Part shown: in pieces, positions 39,660-47,693 of the stretch
How the letters are laid out: each line of letters opens with the position of its first letter
Numbering within the stretch: position 1 is the stretch's first letter
NCBI GenBank assembly: GCA_964401995.1
Contig: CAYOAP010000001.1
Location: 124,001 to 188,000 of the forward strand
DNA length: 64,000 nt
From: DATCBF01 sp964401995
Lineage (GTDB): Bacteria > Actinomycetota > Thermoleophilia > Solirubrobacterales > 70-9
Direction of reading: 5' to 3'
The notes under the pieces: generated by a model
Told to the model about the DNA's origin: nothing
Database searches by the model: none
What the model saw: the letters and a program-made list of their open reading frames with translations, nothing else
Program-made: the position numbers and the translations under genes

Positions 39660-40622
39660 GTGGCCGACACGACCAAATCCCAACCGCTCGTCGAGCGGCT
39701 TGTCGCTGGCGACAAGCGAGCGCTGGCGCGAGCGATAACCCTGATCGAGTCCGACGACCCGGCTGGCTGGGAGCTGGTCCGCGAGGTCTACCCCAACACC
39801 GGCAAGGCGCGGATCGTCGGCTTCACCGGCCCTCCCGGGGTCGGCAAGAGCACGCTGATCGGCGCCCTGACCGGTGAGCTGCGCAAAGCCGACCGCCAGG
39901 TCGCCGTGCTCTCGATCGATCCCTCCAGCCCCTTCACCCACGGCGCCCTGCTCGGCGATCGCATCCGCCTCTCCGAGCACTTTCTCGACTCCGGCGTCTT
40001 CATCCGCTCGATGGCCTCGCGCGGCGCCCTCGGCGGGCTCTCCGAGGCCGCCCTGCAGGTGGCGCTGGCGATGGACGCCGCCGGCAAAGACGATGTCCTG
40101 ATCGAGACGGTCGGGGTGGGCCAGGCCGAGATCGACATCGTCGACCACGCCGACACGATCGTGCTGGCGCTGATGCCCGGCTCCGGCGACTCGATCCAGG
40201 CGCTGAAGGCGGGGGTGATGGAGATCCCCGACGTGATCGTCGTCAACAAGGCCGACCACCCGATGACCGACACGATGGTGCGCGAGGTGCGCGGGGTGCT
40301 GGCCCTCTCCCACGATCCCGAAGGCTGGCGGGTGCCGATCCTGCGCACCGAGGCGGCTCGCGGCGAGGGCGTGGCGGAGCTGGCCGAGAAGATCGACGAG
40401 CACCGCGCCCACATCGAAGCGGGGGGGACGCTGGCCGCGCGCCGCGCCCGCAACCTGCGCAACGAGGTCTTGGGGATCGCGACCTCGCGGATGCGCCGCC
40501 GGCTTGAGGCCATCGTCGCCGACGATCCCGAGATCGCGGCGCTGCTGGATCGCGTCGTCAGCCGCGAGCTTGACCCGGCCAGCGCCGCGAGCGAGCTGCT
40601 GGAGCGCCAGGTCGATGGCTGA
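39660..40622 (+). CDS. meaB: Acyl-CoA mutase chaperone GTPase MeaB/ArgK
   Basis: MeaB uses GTP to load and protect cobalamin in acyl-CoA mutases. The 320-residue protein has Walker A GPPGVGKST (57-65), switch 'LSIDPSSPFTHGALLGDRIR', 'DDVLIETVGVGQAEIDIVDH' and the GTP-specific 'VVNKADH'. It is the obvious partner of the two-subunit mutase at 51.2-53.3 kb, although 11.6 kb apart. It starts at GTG 39660 with a TAGACT box nine bases upstream and overlaps the next gene by eight bases. Confidence 0.95.
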   Translation: MADTTKSQPLVERLVAGDKRALARAITLIESDDPAGWELVREVYPNTGKARIVGFTGPPGVGKSTLIGALTGELRKADRQVAVLSIDPSSPFTHGALLGDRIRLSEHFLDSGVFIRSMASRGALGGLSEAALQVALAMDAAGKDDVLIETVGVGQAEIDIVDHADTIVLALMPGSGDSIQALKAGVMEIPDVIVVNKADHPMTDTMVREVRGVLALSHDPEGWRVPILRTEAARGEGVAELAEKIDEHRAHIEAGGTLAARRARNLRNEVLGIATSRMRRRLEAIVADDPEIAALLDRVVSRELDPASAASELLERQVDG

Positions 40623-41022
40623 CGCGCCCGCCCCGCCGCTGCAGGCGGCCGAGGTCGACGGCTGGCTCGGCTGGGAGATCGACCCGATCGACAGCGCCGA
40701 CGGCGGCCAGGTTCGCGGCTACTTCAGCGATGCCGGCAGCGGCGAGCCGACCTGGCTCGTCGTCAAGCTCGGCCGCTTCGGCGGCAGGCTGGTGGCGGTC
40801 CCAATGCGCAGCTGCGCCGGTGGCGGCGGCCGGGTCTGGGTCGCCCACGAGCGTTCTGTGATTCGCAGCGCCCCGGTCGTCGATCCGACCTGCCCGTTGC
40901 TGCGCGAGCACGAGCTGGCGATCTGCGAGCACTTCGGCATCGGCGAGGGATCGGGCCGGGCGGCGGAGGTCTATGGCCGCCCAGAGGGCGCGGCCACCTC
41001 GCTGCCGCCCTCGCCTGCCTGA
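40615..41022 (+). CDS. PRC-barrel-like domain protein
   Basis: The 135-residue protein has a single PRC-barrel-type domain (about 10-85): 'VDGWLGWEIDPIDSADGGQV' followed by 'TWLVVKLGRFGGRLVAVPMR'. A tail with two cysteines ('PTCPLLREHELAICEHFGIG') follows. PRC barrels occur in RNA-processing and photosynthetic proteins and as stand-alone proteins of unknown role. The ATG at 40615 overlaps the meaB stop by eight bases, so it is cotranslated with meaB. Confidence 0.75.
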   Translation: MADAPAPPLQAAEVDGWLGWEIDPIDSADGGQVRGYFSDAGSGEPTWLVVKLGRFGGRLVAVPMRSCAGGGGRVWVAHERSVIRSAPVVDPTCPLLREHELAICEHFGIGEGSGRAAEVYGRPEGAATSLPPSPA

Positions 41023-41070
41023 ACCGCTGGCGTTATCTCTTCGTAATGAAGACGTGGAAAGGTTGACTCC

Positions 41071-42828
41071 ATGGTCTTGCTGATCCTCTTCGGCTTCATC
41101 GCGGGCGCTGCCACAGCGCTCTCGCCCTGCGTGCTGCCGGTCCTGCCGATCGCGCTCTCGGCAGGGGCGACCGGTGGCCGGCGGCGGCCGCTCGGGATCG
41201 TCGTCGGCCTCGCGGTCTCCTTCACCTTCGCCACTGTCGCCCTCGTCTACGTGATCGCGGCCTTGGGCCTGCCGGGCGACCTGCTCCGCAACCTGGCGAT
41301 CGCGGTGCTGCTCGTCTTCGGGATTTGCCTGATGGTTCCGCCGCTGGCGGCACGGCTGGAGGCCTGGCTGAGCCGCTTCGCCAGCCGCGCCGGGGTCGCC
41401 GGCGGCAAAGGCGACGGCTTCTGGTCGGGGACGGCGGTGGGGGCCAGCCTCGGGCTCGTCTATGCCCCCTGCGCCGGGCCGATCCTCGCTGGCGTGATCA
41501 CTGTCTCCGCCTCGCAGACATTCACCGCCGGCCGCCTCGGCGTCGCCCTCAGCTACGGGATCGGCTCCGCCTTCGTCCTCTATTTCCTGATGCTCGGCGG
41601 CCGCCGCGTCGTCGCTCCGCTCGCCCGGCGCGGCATCGGCTTCCAGGTGGCGATGGGCGCGGTGATGGTGGTCGTCGCCTTGGCGATGCTGGGCAACTAC
41701 GACGTTCGCTTCCAGAACTCGATCGCCAGCGATCTGCCCAGCTTCCTGGTCGATCCCACCCACAGCCTCGAGGACACCGCCGCCGCCCGCTCGGCCCTGG
41801 TCGACGTTCGCGGCGAAGCGGCCCATGGCGTCGGCGGCAGGGCTGCCGGCGCGCCGCAGCCGGCCGAAGGAGCGAAAGGCAGGCTGGCGTTGCCGGTGCT
41901 GGGGGTCGCCCCCGAATTCGTCGACAACCAGCAGTGGTTCAACACTCCCGGCGATCGGCCGTTGACGCTGCGCAGCCTGCGCGGGCGGGTGGTCCTGGTC
42001 GACTTCTGGACCTACACCTGCATCAACTGCCTGCGCACGCTGCCCTACCTGAAGGCGTGGGACGAGCGCTACCGCAAGGACGGGCTGACGATCGTAGGCA
42101 TCCACTCGCCCGAGTTCCCGTTCGAGCACGATGCCGGCAACGTCGCCGACGCGATCGAACGCAACGGCCTGCGCTATCCCGTCGCCCAGGACAATGACCT
42201 CGCAACCTGGAACGCCTATGGCAACCAGTACTGGCCGGCCGAGTACTTCATCGACGCCCAGGGCCGGGTCCGCTACGTGCACTTCGGCGAGGGCTCGTAT
42301 GGCGAGAAGGAGAAAGTCATCCGCCAGCTGCTGGCCGAAGCGGGCCACAAGGTTTCCGGGCCCGACTCGGGCGCCCATGGGATCGCGCCCTCGGCTGGGC
42401 TGACGACTCCCGAGACCTACCTCGGCGCCGCTCGCGCCGAACGTTTCATCAACCCGATGCTCTCGCCCGGGCTCCATGACTTCGGCAACCCCGCGAAGCC
42501 GCCGGCTGACGAATTCGCCTACCGCGGGAAGTGGAGGATCAGCCTCGAGTCGGCGACGGCGGCTGGCGGCGCCTCACTTGACCTCAACTTCGGGGCGCGG
42601 CGGGTCTATCTCGTGCTCGGCTCGCCCGGGCAGAGCCGCACGATGCGGGTATTGCTCGACGGCCGGCCGATCCCCGACAGCCTGGCCGGGGCCGACGTCC
42701 ACAACGGCGTCGCCGTGATCTCCGGCCAGCGCCTCTACGACCTGGTCAACCTGCCCAAGGTCGGCCACCATGTCCTCCGGCTCGAACCCGAAACCGGGAT
42801 CTCGGGTTACGCGTTCACGTTCGGCTAA
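41071..42828 (+). CDS. dipZ: DipZ: CcdA-type membrane transporter fused to thioredoxin-like domain
   Basis: The 585-residue protein has three parts: a CcdA domain (about 1-230) with redox cysteines in 'ATALSPCVLPVLPIAL' and 'LVYAPCAGPILAG'; an extracytoplasmic thioredoxin domain (about 285-425) with CINC at 317-320; and a C-terminal beta-sandwich (about 440-585). The arrangement matches mycobacterial DipZ (Rv2874). It would pass reducing power across the membrane to extracellular thiol partners. AAAGG precedes the ATG by about nine bases. Confidence 0.95.
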   Translation: MVLLILFGFIAGAATALSPCVLPVLPIALSAGATGGRRRPLGIVVGLAVSFTFATVALVYVIAALGLPGDLLRNLAIAVLLVFGICLMVPPLAARLEAWLSRFASRAGVAGGKGDGFWSGTAVGASLGLVYAPCAGPILAGVITVSASQTFTAGRLGVALSYGIGSAFVLYFLMLGGRRVVAPLARRGIGFQVAMGAVMVVVALAMLGNYDVRFQNSIASDLPSFLVDPTHSLEDTAAARSALVDVRGEAAHGVGGRAAGAPQPAEGAKGRLALPVLGVAPEFVDNQQWFNTPGDRPLTLRSLRGRVVLVDFWTYTCINCLRTLPYLKAWDERYRKDGLTIVGIHSPEFPFEHDAGNVADAIERNGLRYPVAQDNDLATWNAYGNQYWPAEYFIDAQGRVRYVHFGEGSYGEKEKVIRQLLAEAGHKVSGPDSGAHGIAPSAGLTTPETYLGAARAERFINPMLSPGLHDFGNPAKPPADEFAYRGKWRISLESATAAGGASLDLNFGARRVYLVLGSPGQSRTMRVLLDGRPIPDSLAGADVHNGVAVISGQRLYDLVNLPKVGHHVLRLEPETGISGYAFTFG

Positions 42829-42851
42829 GGAGCTCCCACAGGGTCGACAGG

Positions 42852-43328
42852 TCAGTCGACGCTGCCAGGGGGAGCGATCCAGACGCTCTCGAACTCGAGG
42901 CTCGTGTGGGTCGCGAGCAGGTCGTAGTCGCTGTCGTAATGCAGGACGCCAAGTCGATACTGGGAGGCGATCGAGGCGATCAGGAGGTCGGGAAAGCTGA
43001 TCCGGTGATTCGCCGCTGGGTCTTCGGCCAACTCGCGCTGAGCGCGTTCTGCCAGAAGCCATGTGTCGGCATCGCCTCTGGTCTGAGCAAGGCCGTCGAG
43101 CTCGTCCGAGAAGGCCGAGAACTCGGCGGCTGTGCGCGCGGAATACAGAGCCTCGACGCGGAAGGGGGGTGATGCATGGAGCCGGTTCTCGCGCACGGCA
43201 TCTTCGAAAGCCCGAAGAGACCCTCGGCTGAGTCGCCGTCCGCGGTCTGGGCGCGTCTGGGCGAGGGCGACGCGCACGTAGGCGGACCAATCCAGCAGTG
43301 CGGCTGGCAGCAGCGGAGTCGAGGTCAC
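42852..43328 (-). CDS. PIN-domain toxin of a second VapBC-like pair
   Basis: From the GTG at 43328 the protein has 158 residues, with the first PIN aspartate D13 in 'ALLDWSAYVRVAL', a mid-domain acidic region ('VEALYSARTAAEFSAFSDEL') and the C-terminal metal site 'ISFPDLLIASIASQY' plus 'LHYDSDYDLLA'. The start is set by a GTGA overlap with the antitoxin stop. A longer frame upstream is antisense or shadow sequence. It is probably an RNase held inactive by the upstream gene product. Confidence 0.88.
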   Translation of the reverse strand: MTSTPLLPAALLDWSAYVRVALAQTRPDRGRRLSRGSLRAFEDAVRENRLHASPPFRVEALYSARTAAEFSAFSDELDGLAQTRGDADTWLLAERAQRELAEDPAANHRISFPDLLIASIASQYRLGVLHYDSDYDLLATHTSLEFESVWIAPPGSVD

Positions 43329-43618
43329 AGTTCTTCGAGCAGCTTTTCTACCGACGGACGCTTCCACCCTGGCCTGTCGAGGGCGATGTCCAGATCCAAC
43401 CCGGCGCCGGTGCGCATTCTCTCGAGGAAGCGCTCACGCGAGGCTCGCCTGCGCGCTTCCTCCTCGTCTGTCTCTCGCGCTTCGGCGATCGTCGCCTCCG
43501 CGCCTTTGATCACCAGCCGCTGAAAGCTGATCGGGATCCCCTGTGAGCGCAGGGGCGCAAGAGCCGTCTCGACCTCGGCGGTCTCGGTGATCATGTGGCG
43601 CTTGCGTTTGGTCGGCAT
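43325..43618 (-). CDS. Antitoxin of the second VapBC-like pair
   Basis: The 97-residue protein starts at ATG 43618 (MPTKRKRHMITET...). It has a basic N-terminus and an Arg/Glu-rich helical region ('ARETDEEEARRRASRERFLE'), with a C-terminal tail ('RPGWKRPSVEKLLEEL') that would wrap the toxin. It matches no named antitoxin family clearly, so the assignment rests on its overlap with the PIN gene and its size. A palindrome, GCACC-A-GGTGC (43631-43641), lies 12 bases upstream of the ATG as a likely autoregulatory site. Confidence 0.75.
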   Translation of the reverse strand: MPTKRKRHMITETAEVETALAPLRSQGIPISFQRLVIKGAEATIAEARETDEEEARRRASRERFLERMRTGAGLDLDIALDRPGWKRPSVEKLLEEL

Positions 43619-43630
43619 GAATCGAGTGTA

Positions 43631-43641
43631 GCACCAGGTGC
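43631..43641. promoter_or_regulatory. Palindrome GCACC-A-GGTGC before the second toxin-antitoxin pair
   Basis: A perfect 5-base dyad around one base, 12 bases before the antitoxin ATG. Toxin-antitoxin complexes usually bind such sites. Confidence 0.4.
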
Positions 43642-43732
43642 AGCACCCGATCTGTCGGTGCAATTGGGGTGGCTGAGATTCGCTTCATGGCCCCTTAAGG
43701 CCTGGGCGACGAGTTTTCTCCCCCCTTGGGGC

Positions 43733-44878
43733 TCAGCAGCCGAGCTGGCGGGCGATCACCATCTGCTGCACCTCGTCGGTGCCCTCGCCGATGGTGAGGA
43801 TCTTGGCGTCGCGGTAGAAGCGGCAGACCGGGTACTCCTCGATGAAGCCGTAGCCACCGTGGATCTGCACCGCCTCCTCGGTCGCTTTGACCGCGAGGCG
43901 GCCGGTGATCAGCTTCGCCTGGGCGGCCGTCAGGGTGAATGACTGGCCGGCGTCCTTTTCCAGCGCCGCCCGCCAGGTGAGCAGGCGCGCTGCCTCGATC
44001 TGGGCGGAGAGGTCGGCGATCTTGGCCTGGATCGACTGGAATTTCGAGATCGGCTGGCCGAAGGCCTTGCGCTCTTTGGCGTAGGAGATCGCCTCGTCGA
44101 GGGCGCCCTGCGCCAGGCCCACTCCCATCGCCGCGACCCCGATCCGGCCGCCGTCGAGGATGTGGAGGAAGTTCTTGAAGCCTTCGCCGCGGCGGCCGAG
44201 CAGGCTGGACTCGGGCACCCGGCAGTCCTCGAAGGAGAGCGGGCGCGTGTCGGAGGCGTTCCAGCCCATCTTGCGGTAGGGCGTGCCAGCCTCGTAGCCT
44301 GGAGTCCCGTTGGCGACGATCAGGTTGGAGATCTCTTTGCGGCCGTTGGCCTCGCCGGTGACGGCGGTGATCGAGACGCAGCCGGAGATGTCGGTGCCGG
44401 AGTTGGTGATGAACTGCTTGGCCCCGTTGACGACCCATTCGCCGCCGTCCAGCTTCGCCGTGGTGCGGACGTTGCCGGCGTCGGAGCCGGCCTCGGGCTC
44501 GGTCAGGCCGAAGGAGGCGAGGCGCTTGCCGGCGCAGAGCTGCGGCAGCCACTCCGACTTCTGCTCGTCGCTGCCCCAGAGGTAGATCGGCATCGTCCCC
44601 AGCGAGGTGTGGGCGGCCATCGTGATGCAGACGGATGAGTCGATCCGGGCCAGCTCTTCGACCGCCAGCACGTAGGACATCGTGTCGGCCCCACCGCCCC
44701 CATACTCCTGCGGGAACGGGATCCCCATCAGGCCAAGATCGCCCAGCTTCTCGACGATCTCGTAGGGAAACGACTTGGTCCGATCCAGCTCCTCGGCAAC
44801 GGGCGCGACCTCCTGCCGGGCAAAGTCCCGGACGGTGTCGCGCAGCAGCCGCTGCTCATCGCTCAGCTCGAAGTTCAC
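43733..44878 (-). CDS. Acyl-CoA dehydrogenase
   Basis: This FAD enzyme makes the first oxidation of acyl-CoA and passes electrons to ETF, whose genes are at 53.5-55.2 kb. The 381-residue protein has 'NFELSDEQRLLRDTVRDFAR' at the start, the FAD/substrate motif 'CAGKRLASFGLTEPEAGSDA' and the catalytic Glu at 365 in 'LTIGEGTDEVQQMVIARQL'. It probably uses short- or branched-chain acyl-CoA. The GTG at 44878 is preceded by TAGGCT (44891-44886) seven bases away, consistent with leaderless transcription. The aldehyde dehydrogenase gene ends 21 bases upstream. Confidence 0.95.
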   Translation of the reverse strand: MNFELSDEQRLLRDTVRDFARQEVAPVAEELDRTKSFPYEIVEKLGDLGLMGIPFPQEYGGGGADTMSYVLAVEELARIDSSVCITMAAHTSLGTMPIYLWGSDEQKSEWLPQLCAGKRLASFGLTEPEAGSDAGNVRTTAKLDGGEWVVNGAKQFITNSGTDISGCVSITAVTGEANGRKEISNLIVANGTPGYEAGTPYRKMGWNASDTRPLSFEDCRVPESSLLGRRGEGFKNFLHILDGGRIGVAAMGVGLAQGALDEAISYAKERKAFGQPISKFQSIQAKIADLSAQIEAARLLTWRAALEKDAGQSFTLTAAQAKLITGRLAVKATEEAVQIHGGYGFIEEYPVCRFYRDAKILTIGEGTDEVQQMVIARQLGC

Positions 44879-44899
44879 GCGCGGCAGCCTATGCGAGCG

Positions 44900-46336
44900 C
44901 TAGAGCTGAAGGCTCTTGACCTGCAAGAGCTCCTCGATCGCGAAGCGGCCGTTCTCCCGCCCGTGGCCTGACTGCTTGTAGCCGCCGAAGGGGGCGAGGG
45001 GGTTGAAGGCGCCGCCGTTGATCTCGATCTGGCCGGTGCGGATGCGACGGGCGACGCCGATCGCGCGCTCGCTGTCGGCGGACCAGACGCCGCCGGCGAG
45101 GCCGTAGACGCTGTCGTTGGCGATCCGGACCGCGTCCTCCTCGTTGTCGTAGGGCTGGATCGCCAGCACCGGGCCGAAGATCTCCTCCTGGGCGATCGTC
45201 ATCTCCGTCGTCACCTCGGAGAAGACGGTGGGGCGGACGAAGTAGCCGCGGTCGAGGCCGTCGGGCGCCGTCGCTCCGCCGGTCACCAGCTTCGCCCCTT
45301 CGGCCTCGCCTTTCTCGATGTAGCCGCGGACCCGCTGGCGCTGGACGTCGGAGACGAGTGGCCCGAGCCGGGTCGAGTCCTCGAAGGGGTCGCCGGGCGT
45401 GAACGCCTCGGCAGTCGTGGCGGCGATCTGCTCGGCTTCGGCCAGCTTCTCGCGCGGGACCAGCATCCGGGTCAGGGCGCTGCAGGTCTGGCCCGAATTG
45501 AGGAAGCACTTGGCGACGCCGTCGGGGACCGCCTTGGCGAGGTCGGCGTCGTCGAGGATCAGATTGGGCGACTTGCCGCCCAGCTCCATCGCCACCGGCT
45601 TGACCGAGGCCGAGGCGAGCTCGCTGACCCGGCGCCCGGCTCGGGTCGAGCCGGTGAAGGAGATCATGTCGACCCCGGGGTGCCCGGCGATCGCCTCGCC
45701 GACGACCGGCCCGGTGCCGGTGACGAGGTTGAAGACGCCGGCGGGCAGGCCGACCGCCTCGATCACCTCGGCCAGGATGAAGGCGTTGAGGGGGACGATC
45801 TCGCTCGGCTTGAGGACCACCGTGCAGCCGGCGGCAAGCGCCGGCGCCACCTTGGCGGCGATCTGGTTCAGCGGGTAGTTCCAGGGCGTGATCGCGCCGA
45901 GCACGCCGACCGGCTCGCGCAGCACCCGCGAGTTGCCGATCTCCTGCTCCCAGGCGATTTCCTCCATCAGCGCCGGCATTGCCGCGAACTGGCCGATCGG
46001 CAGCCCGGCCTGGATGATCCGGCTCAGGGTTAGCGGCATGCCCAGCTCCTGGGAGATCGTGGCGGCGATCTCGTCGCCGCGCTCGCCGAGCCCGGCCGAG
46101 ATCGCGCTCAGGTAGCCGGCGCGCTCGTCGCGGGGGGTCTGCGACCAGGAGTCAAAGGCGTCGCGGGCGGCCCGCACGGCGCGATCGGCGTCCTCGGCTG
46201 TGCCGGCCGGGATCGTCCCCATCTTCTCCTCGGTCGTCGAGTTGACGACGTCGAGCGTCTCGGCGCCGGTCGAGTCGACCCACTCGCCGCCGATGAAGAT
46301 CTTGTCGCGGACCTGAACCTCTGCCGTTGTCGCCAT
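44900..46336 (-). CDS. NAD(P)-dependent aldehyde dehydrogenase
   Basis: The 478-residue enzyme has all aldehyde dehydrogenase landmarks: Asn153 ('GAITPWNYPLNQIA'), 'SFTGSTRAGRRV' for the cofactor, general base Glu251 ('VAMELGGKSPN') and nucleophile Cys285 ('NSGQTCSALTRM'). It oxidises an unidentified aldehyde to the acid. A good ribosome binding site (GAGGAGACAGAG before the ATG) marks the start. It probably forms a unit with the acyl-CoA dehydrogenase downstream. Confidence 0.94.
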   Translation of the reverse strand: MATTAEVQVRDKIFIGGEWVDSTGAETLDVVNSTTEEKMGTIPAGTAEDADRAVRAARDAFDSWSQTPRDERAGYLSAISAGLGERGDEIAATISQELGMPLTLSRIIQAGLPIGQFAAMPALMEEIAWEQEIGNSRVLREPVGVLGAITPWNYPLNQIAAKVAPALAAGCTVVLKPSEIVPLNAFILAEVIEAVGLPAGVFNLVTGTGPVVGEAIAGHPGVDMISFTGSTRAGRRVSELASASVKPVAMELGGKSPNLILDDADLAKAVPDGVAKCFLNSGQTCSALTRMLVPREKLAEAEQIAATTAEAFTPGDPFEDSTRLGPLVSDVQRQRVRGYIEKGEAEGAKLVTGGATAPDGLDRGYFVRPTVFSEVTTEMTIAQEEIFGPVLAIQPYDNEEDAVRIANDSVYGLAGGVWSADSERAIGVARRIRTGQIEINGGAFNPLAPFGGYKQSGHGRENGRFAIEELLQVKSLQL

Positions 46337-46392
46337 CTCTGTCTCCTCTTGGTTGTCGCCTGGCTGCCCAGCCAGACGTTAGAGGATTTCGC

Positions 46393-46875
46393 TCAGGCGA
46401 CTTCGAGCGCGGGCAGTGGCGGCATCGCCAGGCCAGGGCCGGGTAGGGCCCGAGCATCGCGGGCCTTGAGCACGGCGCCGCAGCTTTCGCAGGTGCCCCG
46501 GTCGCTGACGGCGCCGCCGCACTGCTTGTGGACGATCAGCATCGGCGGCCCGGCGGGGCCGGTCGAGTGGCGGTCTCCCCAGCCCTGCAGGGCGATCAGC
46601 GCGGGCCAGAGGTCGAGGCCCTTCTCGGTCAGGAAATACTCGAAGCGCTCGGGGCTGCTCTGGTAGGCGCGGCGCTCGAGGATGTTCTCCTCGACCAGTC
46701 GCAGGAGGCGGGCGGAGAGGACGTTGCGGGCGACGCCGAGCCCGCGCTGCAGCTCATCGAAGCGCCGCCGTCCGTTCATCACGTCGCGGACGATCAGCAG
46801 CGACCAGCGCTCGCCGACGACTTCCAAGGACTTGGCGATCGAGCAGATCTGGCCTGGATAGTCGTTGCGCAGCAC
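46393..46875 (-). CDS. HxlR family regulator with C-terminal zinc-ribbon-like tail
   Basis: The 160-residue protein has an HxlR winged helix (about 8-100: 'CSIAKSLEVVGERWSLLIVR', 'VARNVLSARLLRLVEENILE', 'FEYFLTEKGLDLWPALIAL'). A C-terminal extension with Cys residues in 'HKQCGGAVSDRGTCESCGAV' could bind zinc. It sits upstream of the aldehyde dehydrogenase gene, and two near-identical palindromes (46897-46955) lie in the divergent promoter region, so it probably represses itself and the thioesterase unit. Confidence 0.93.
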   Translation of the reverse strand: MLRNDYPGQICSIAKSLEVVGERWSLLIVRDVMNGRRRFDELQRGLGVARNVLSARLLRLVEENILERRAYQSSPERFEYFLTEKGLDLWPALIALQGWGDRHSTGPAGPPMLIVHKQCGGAVSDRGTCESCGAVLKARDARALPGPGLAMPPLPALEVA

Positions 46876-46896
46876 AACGTGATCTTGGCACAGATG

Positions 46897-46955
46897 GTTG
46901 CATCAAGCAACTGACTGAGATAAAGTGCCGCCAGTCACGAGTTGCGTGATGCAAC
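46897..46955. promoter_or_regulatory. Two HxlR operator candidates around a promoter
   Basis: GTTGCATCAAGCAAC (46897-46911) and GTTGCGTGATGCAAC (46941-46955) share perfect GTTGC/GCAAC arms with 5-base centres, 44 bases apart. TTGCAT (46898-46903) and TAAAGT (46921-46926) form a -35/-10 pair with 17-base spacing toward the small gene at 46986. The first palindrome covers the -35; the second lies just after the start site. Confidence 0.7.
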
Positions 46956-46985
46956 TGTGCTCACGATTCGACTGGAGGCGCTGCA

Positions 46986-47141
46986 ATGAAGCTGACTTCA
47001 AGGCATAGGCACACCCACCGGAGCAAGGCTCCGCGGATCTCGATCAGCCAGGCCGAGATCACCGCCGATCTGCTCTACCCGGCGCGGCGCCCAGCCGCCC
47101 GCCAAGCATCGGCCCCTGGCCGTCGCGGAGGCATTCGATGA
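46986..47141 (+). CDS. Small basic protein, 51 residues, coupled to thioesterase
   Basis: The frame runs ATG 46986 to TGA 47141. GGAGG (46974-46978) lies seven bases before the ATG, an excellent ribosome binding site, and the stop overlaps the thioesterase ATG as ATGA. The product is rich in Arg/His and contains 'RISISQAEITADLLYPARRP'; there is no membrane segment. I know no family for it. It could be a real small protein or a leader peptide controlling the thioesterase. The promoter and HxlR palindromes lie just upstream. Confidence 0.6.
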   Translation: MKLTSRHRHTHRSKAPRISISQAEITADLLYPARRPAARQASAPGRRGGIR

Positions 47142-47689
47142 GCGACGGAGGGGACACCGCCGTCACCAGCGCCGAAGCCTTCGCGGCCGAGAACCCGGAG
47201 GCGACCCGGACCCGGACCCTGGTCTGGCAGGACCCGGTGCCGACCGCCGCGGCGGGGGCGACGATGACCGGCATGGAGTACATGGAAGCGGTCTCCGAGG
47301 GCAAGGTGCCGCCGCCCCCGATCGCGGTCCTGATGAGGATGCGCCCGGCGGAGCTGTCTGAGGGCCGCTGTGTGTTCGAGGGCGAGCCCGGCGAGGAGCA
47401 CTACAACCCGATCGGCGTCGTCCACGGCGGTTACGCGGCGACCCTGCTCGACTCGGCGCTCGGCTGCTCGGTCCACACGACCCTGCCCGCCGGCGTGGGC
47501 TACACCTCGCTTGGCCTCGAGGCCAAGTACGTGCGGCCGATCACCCGCGACACCGGCCGCGTCCTCTGCGAGGCCAACGTCCTCTACCGCGGCCGCAAAC
47601 AGGCGACGGCGGAGGCGACCCTGACCGCGGCCGACACGGGCAAACTGCTCGCCCACGGCAGTTCGACCTGCATGATCCTCGGCGGCTGA
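47138..47689 (+). CDS. PaaI-type hotdog-fold acyl-CoA thioesterase
   Basis: The 183-residue protein has a hotdog domain from about residue 65: 'GEPGEEHYNPIGVVHGGYAA' with the active-site Asn-Pro and His-Gly-Gly motif, then 'LDSALGCSVHTTLPAGVGYT' and 'VRPITRDTGRVLCEANVLYR'. It hydrolyses aryl- or acyl-CoA. The start ATG overlaps the small upstream gene. Control by the HxlR protein is likely from the palindromes upstream. Confidence 0.9.
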   Translation: MSDGGDTAVTSAEAFAAENPEATRTRTLVWQDPVPTAAAGATMTGMEYMEAVSEGKVPPPPIAVLMRMRPAELSEGRCVFEGEPGEEHYNPIGVVHGGYAATLLDSALGCSVHTTLPAGVGYTSLGLEAKYVRPITRDTGRVLCEANVLYRGRKQATAEATLTAADTGKLLAHGSSTCMILGG

Positions 47690-47693
47690 GCGC

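Noticed and set aside
40558..42477. Long reverse-strand frame (639 codons) antisense to meaB end, PRC-barrel and dipZ
   Set aside because: Shadow frame of third-position GC; no domain is visible and no start signal exists.
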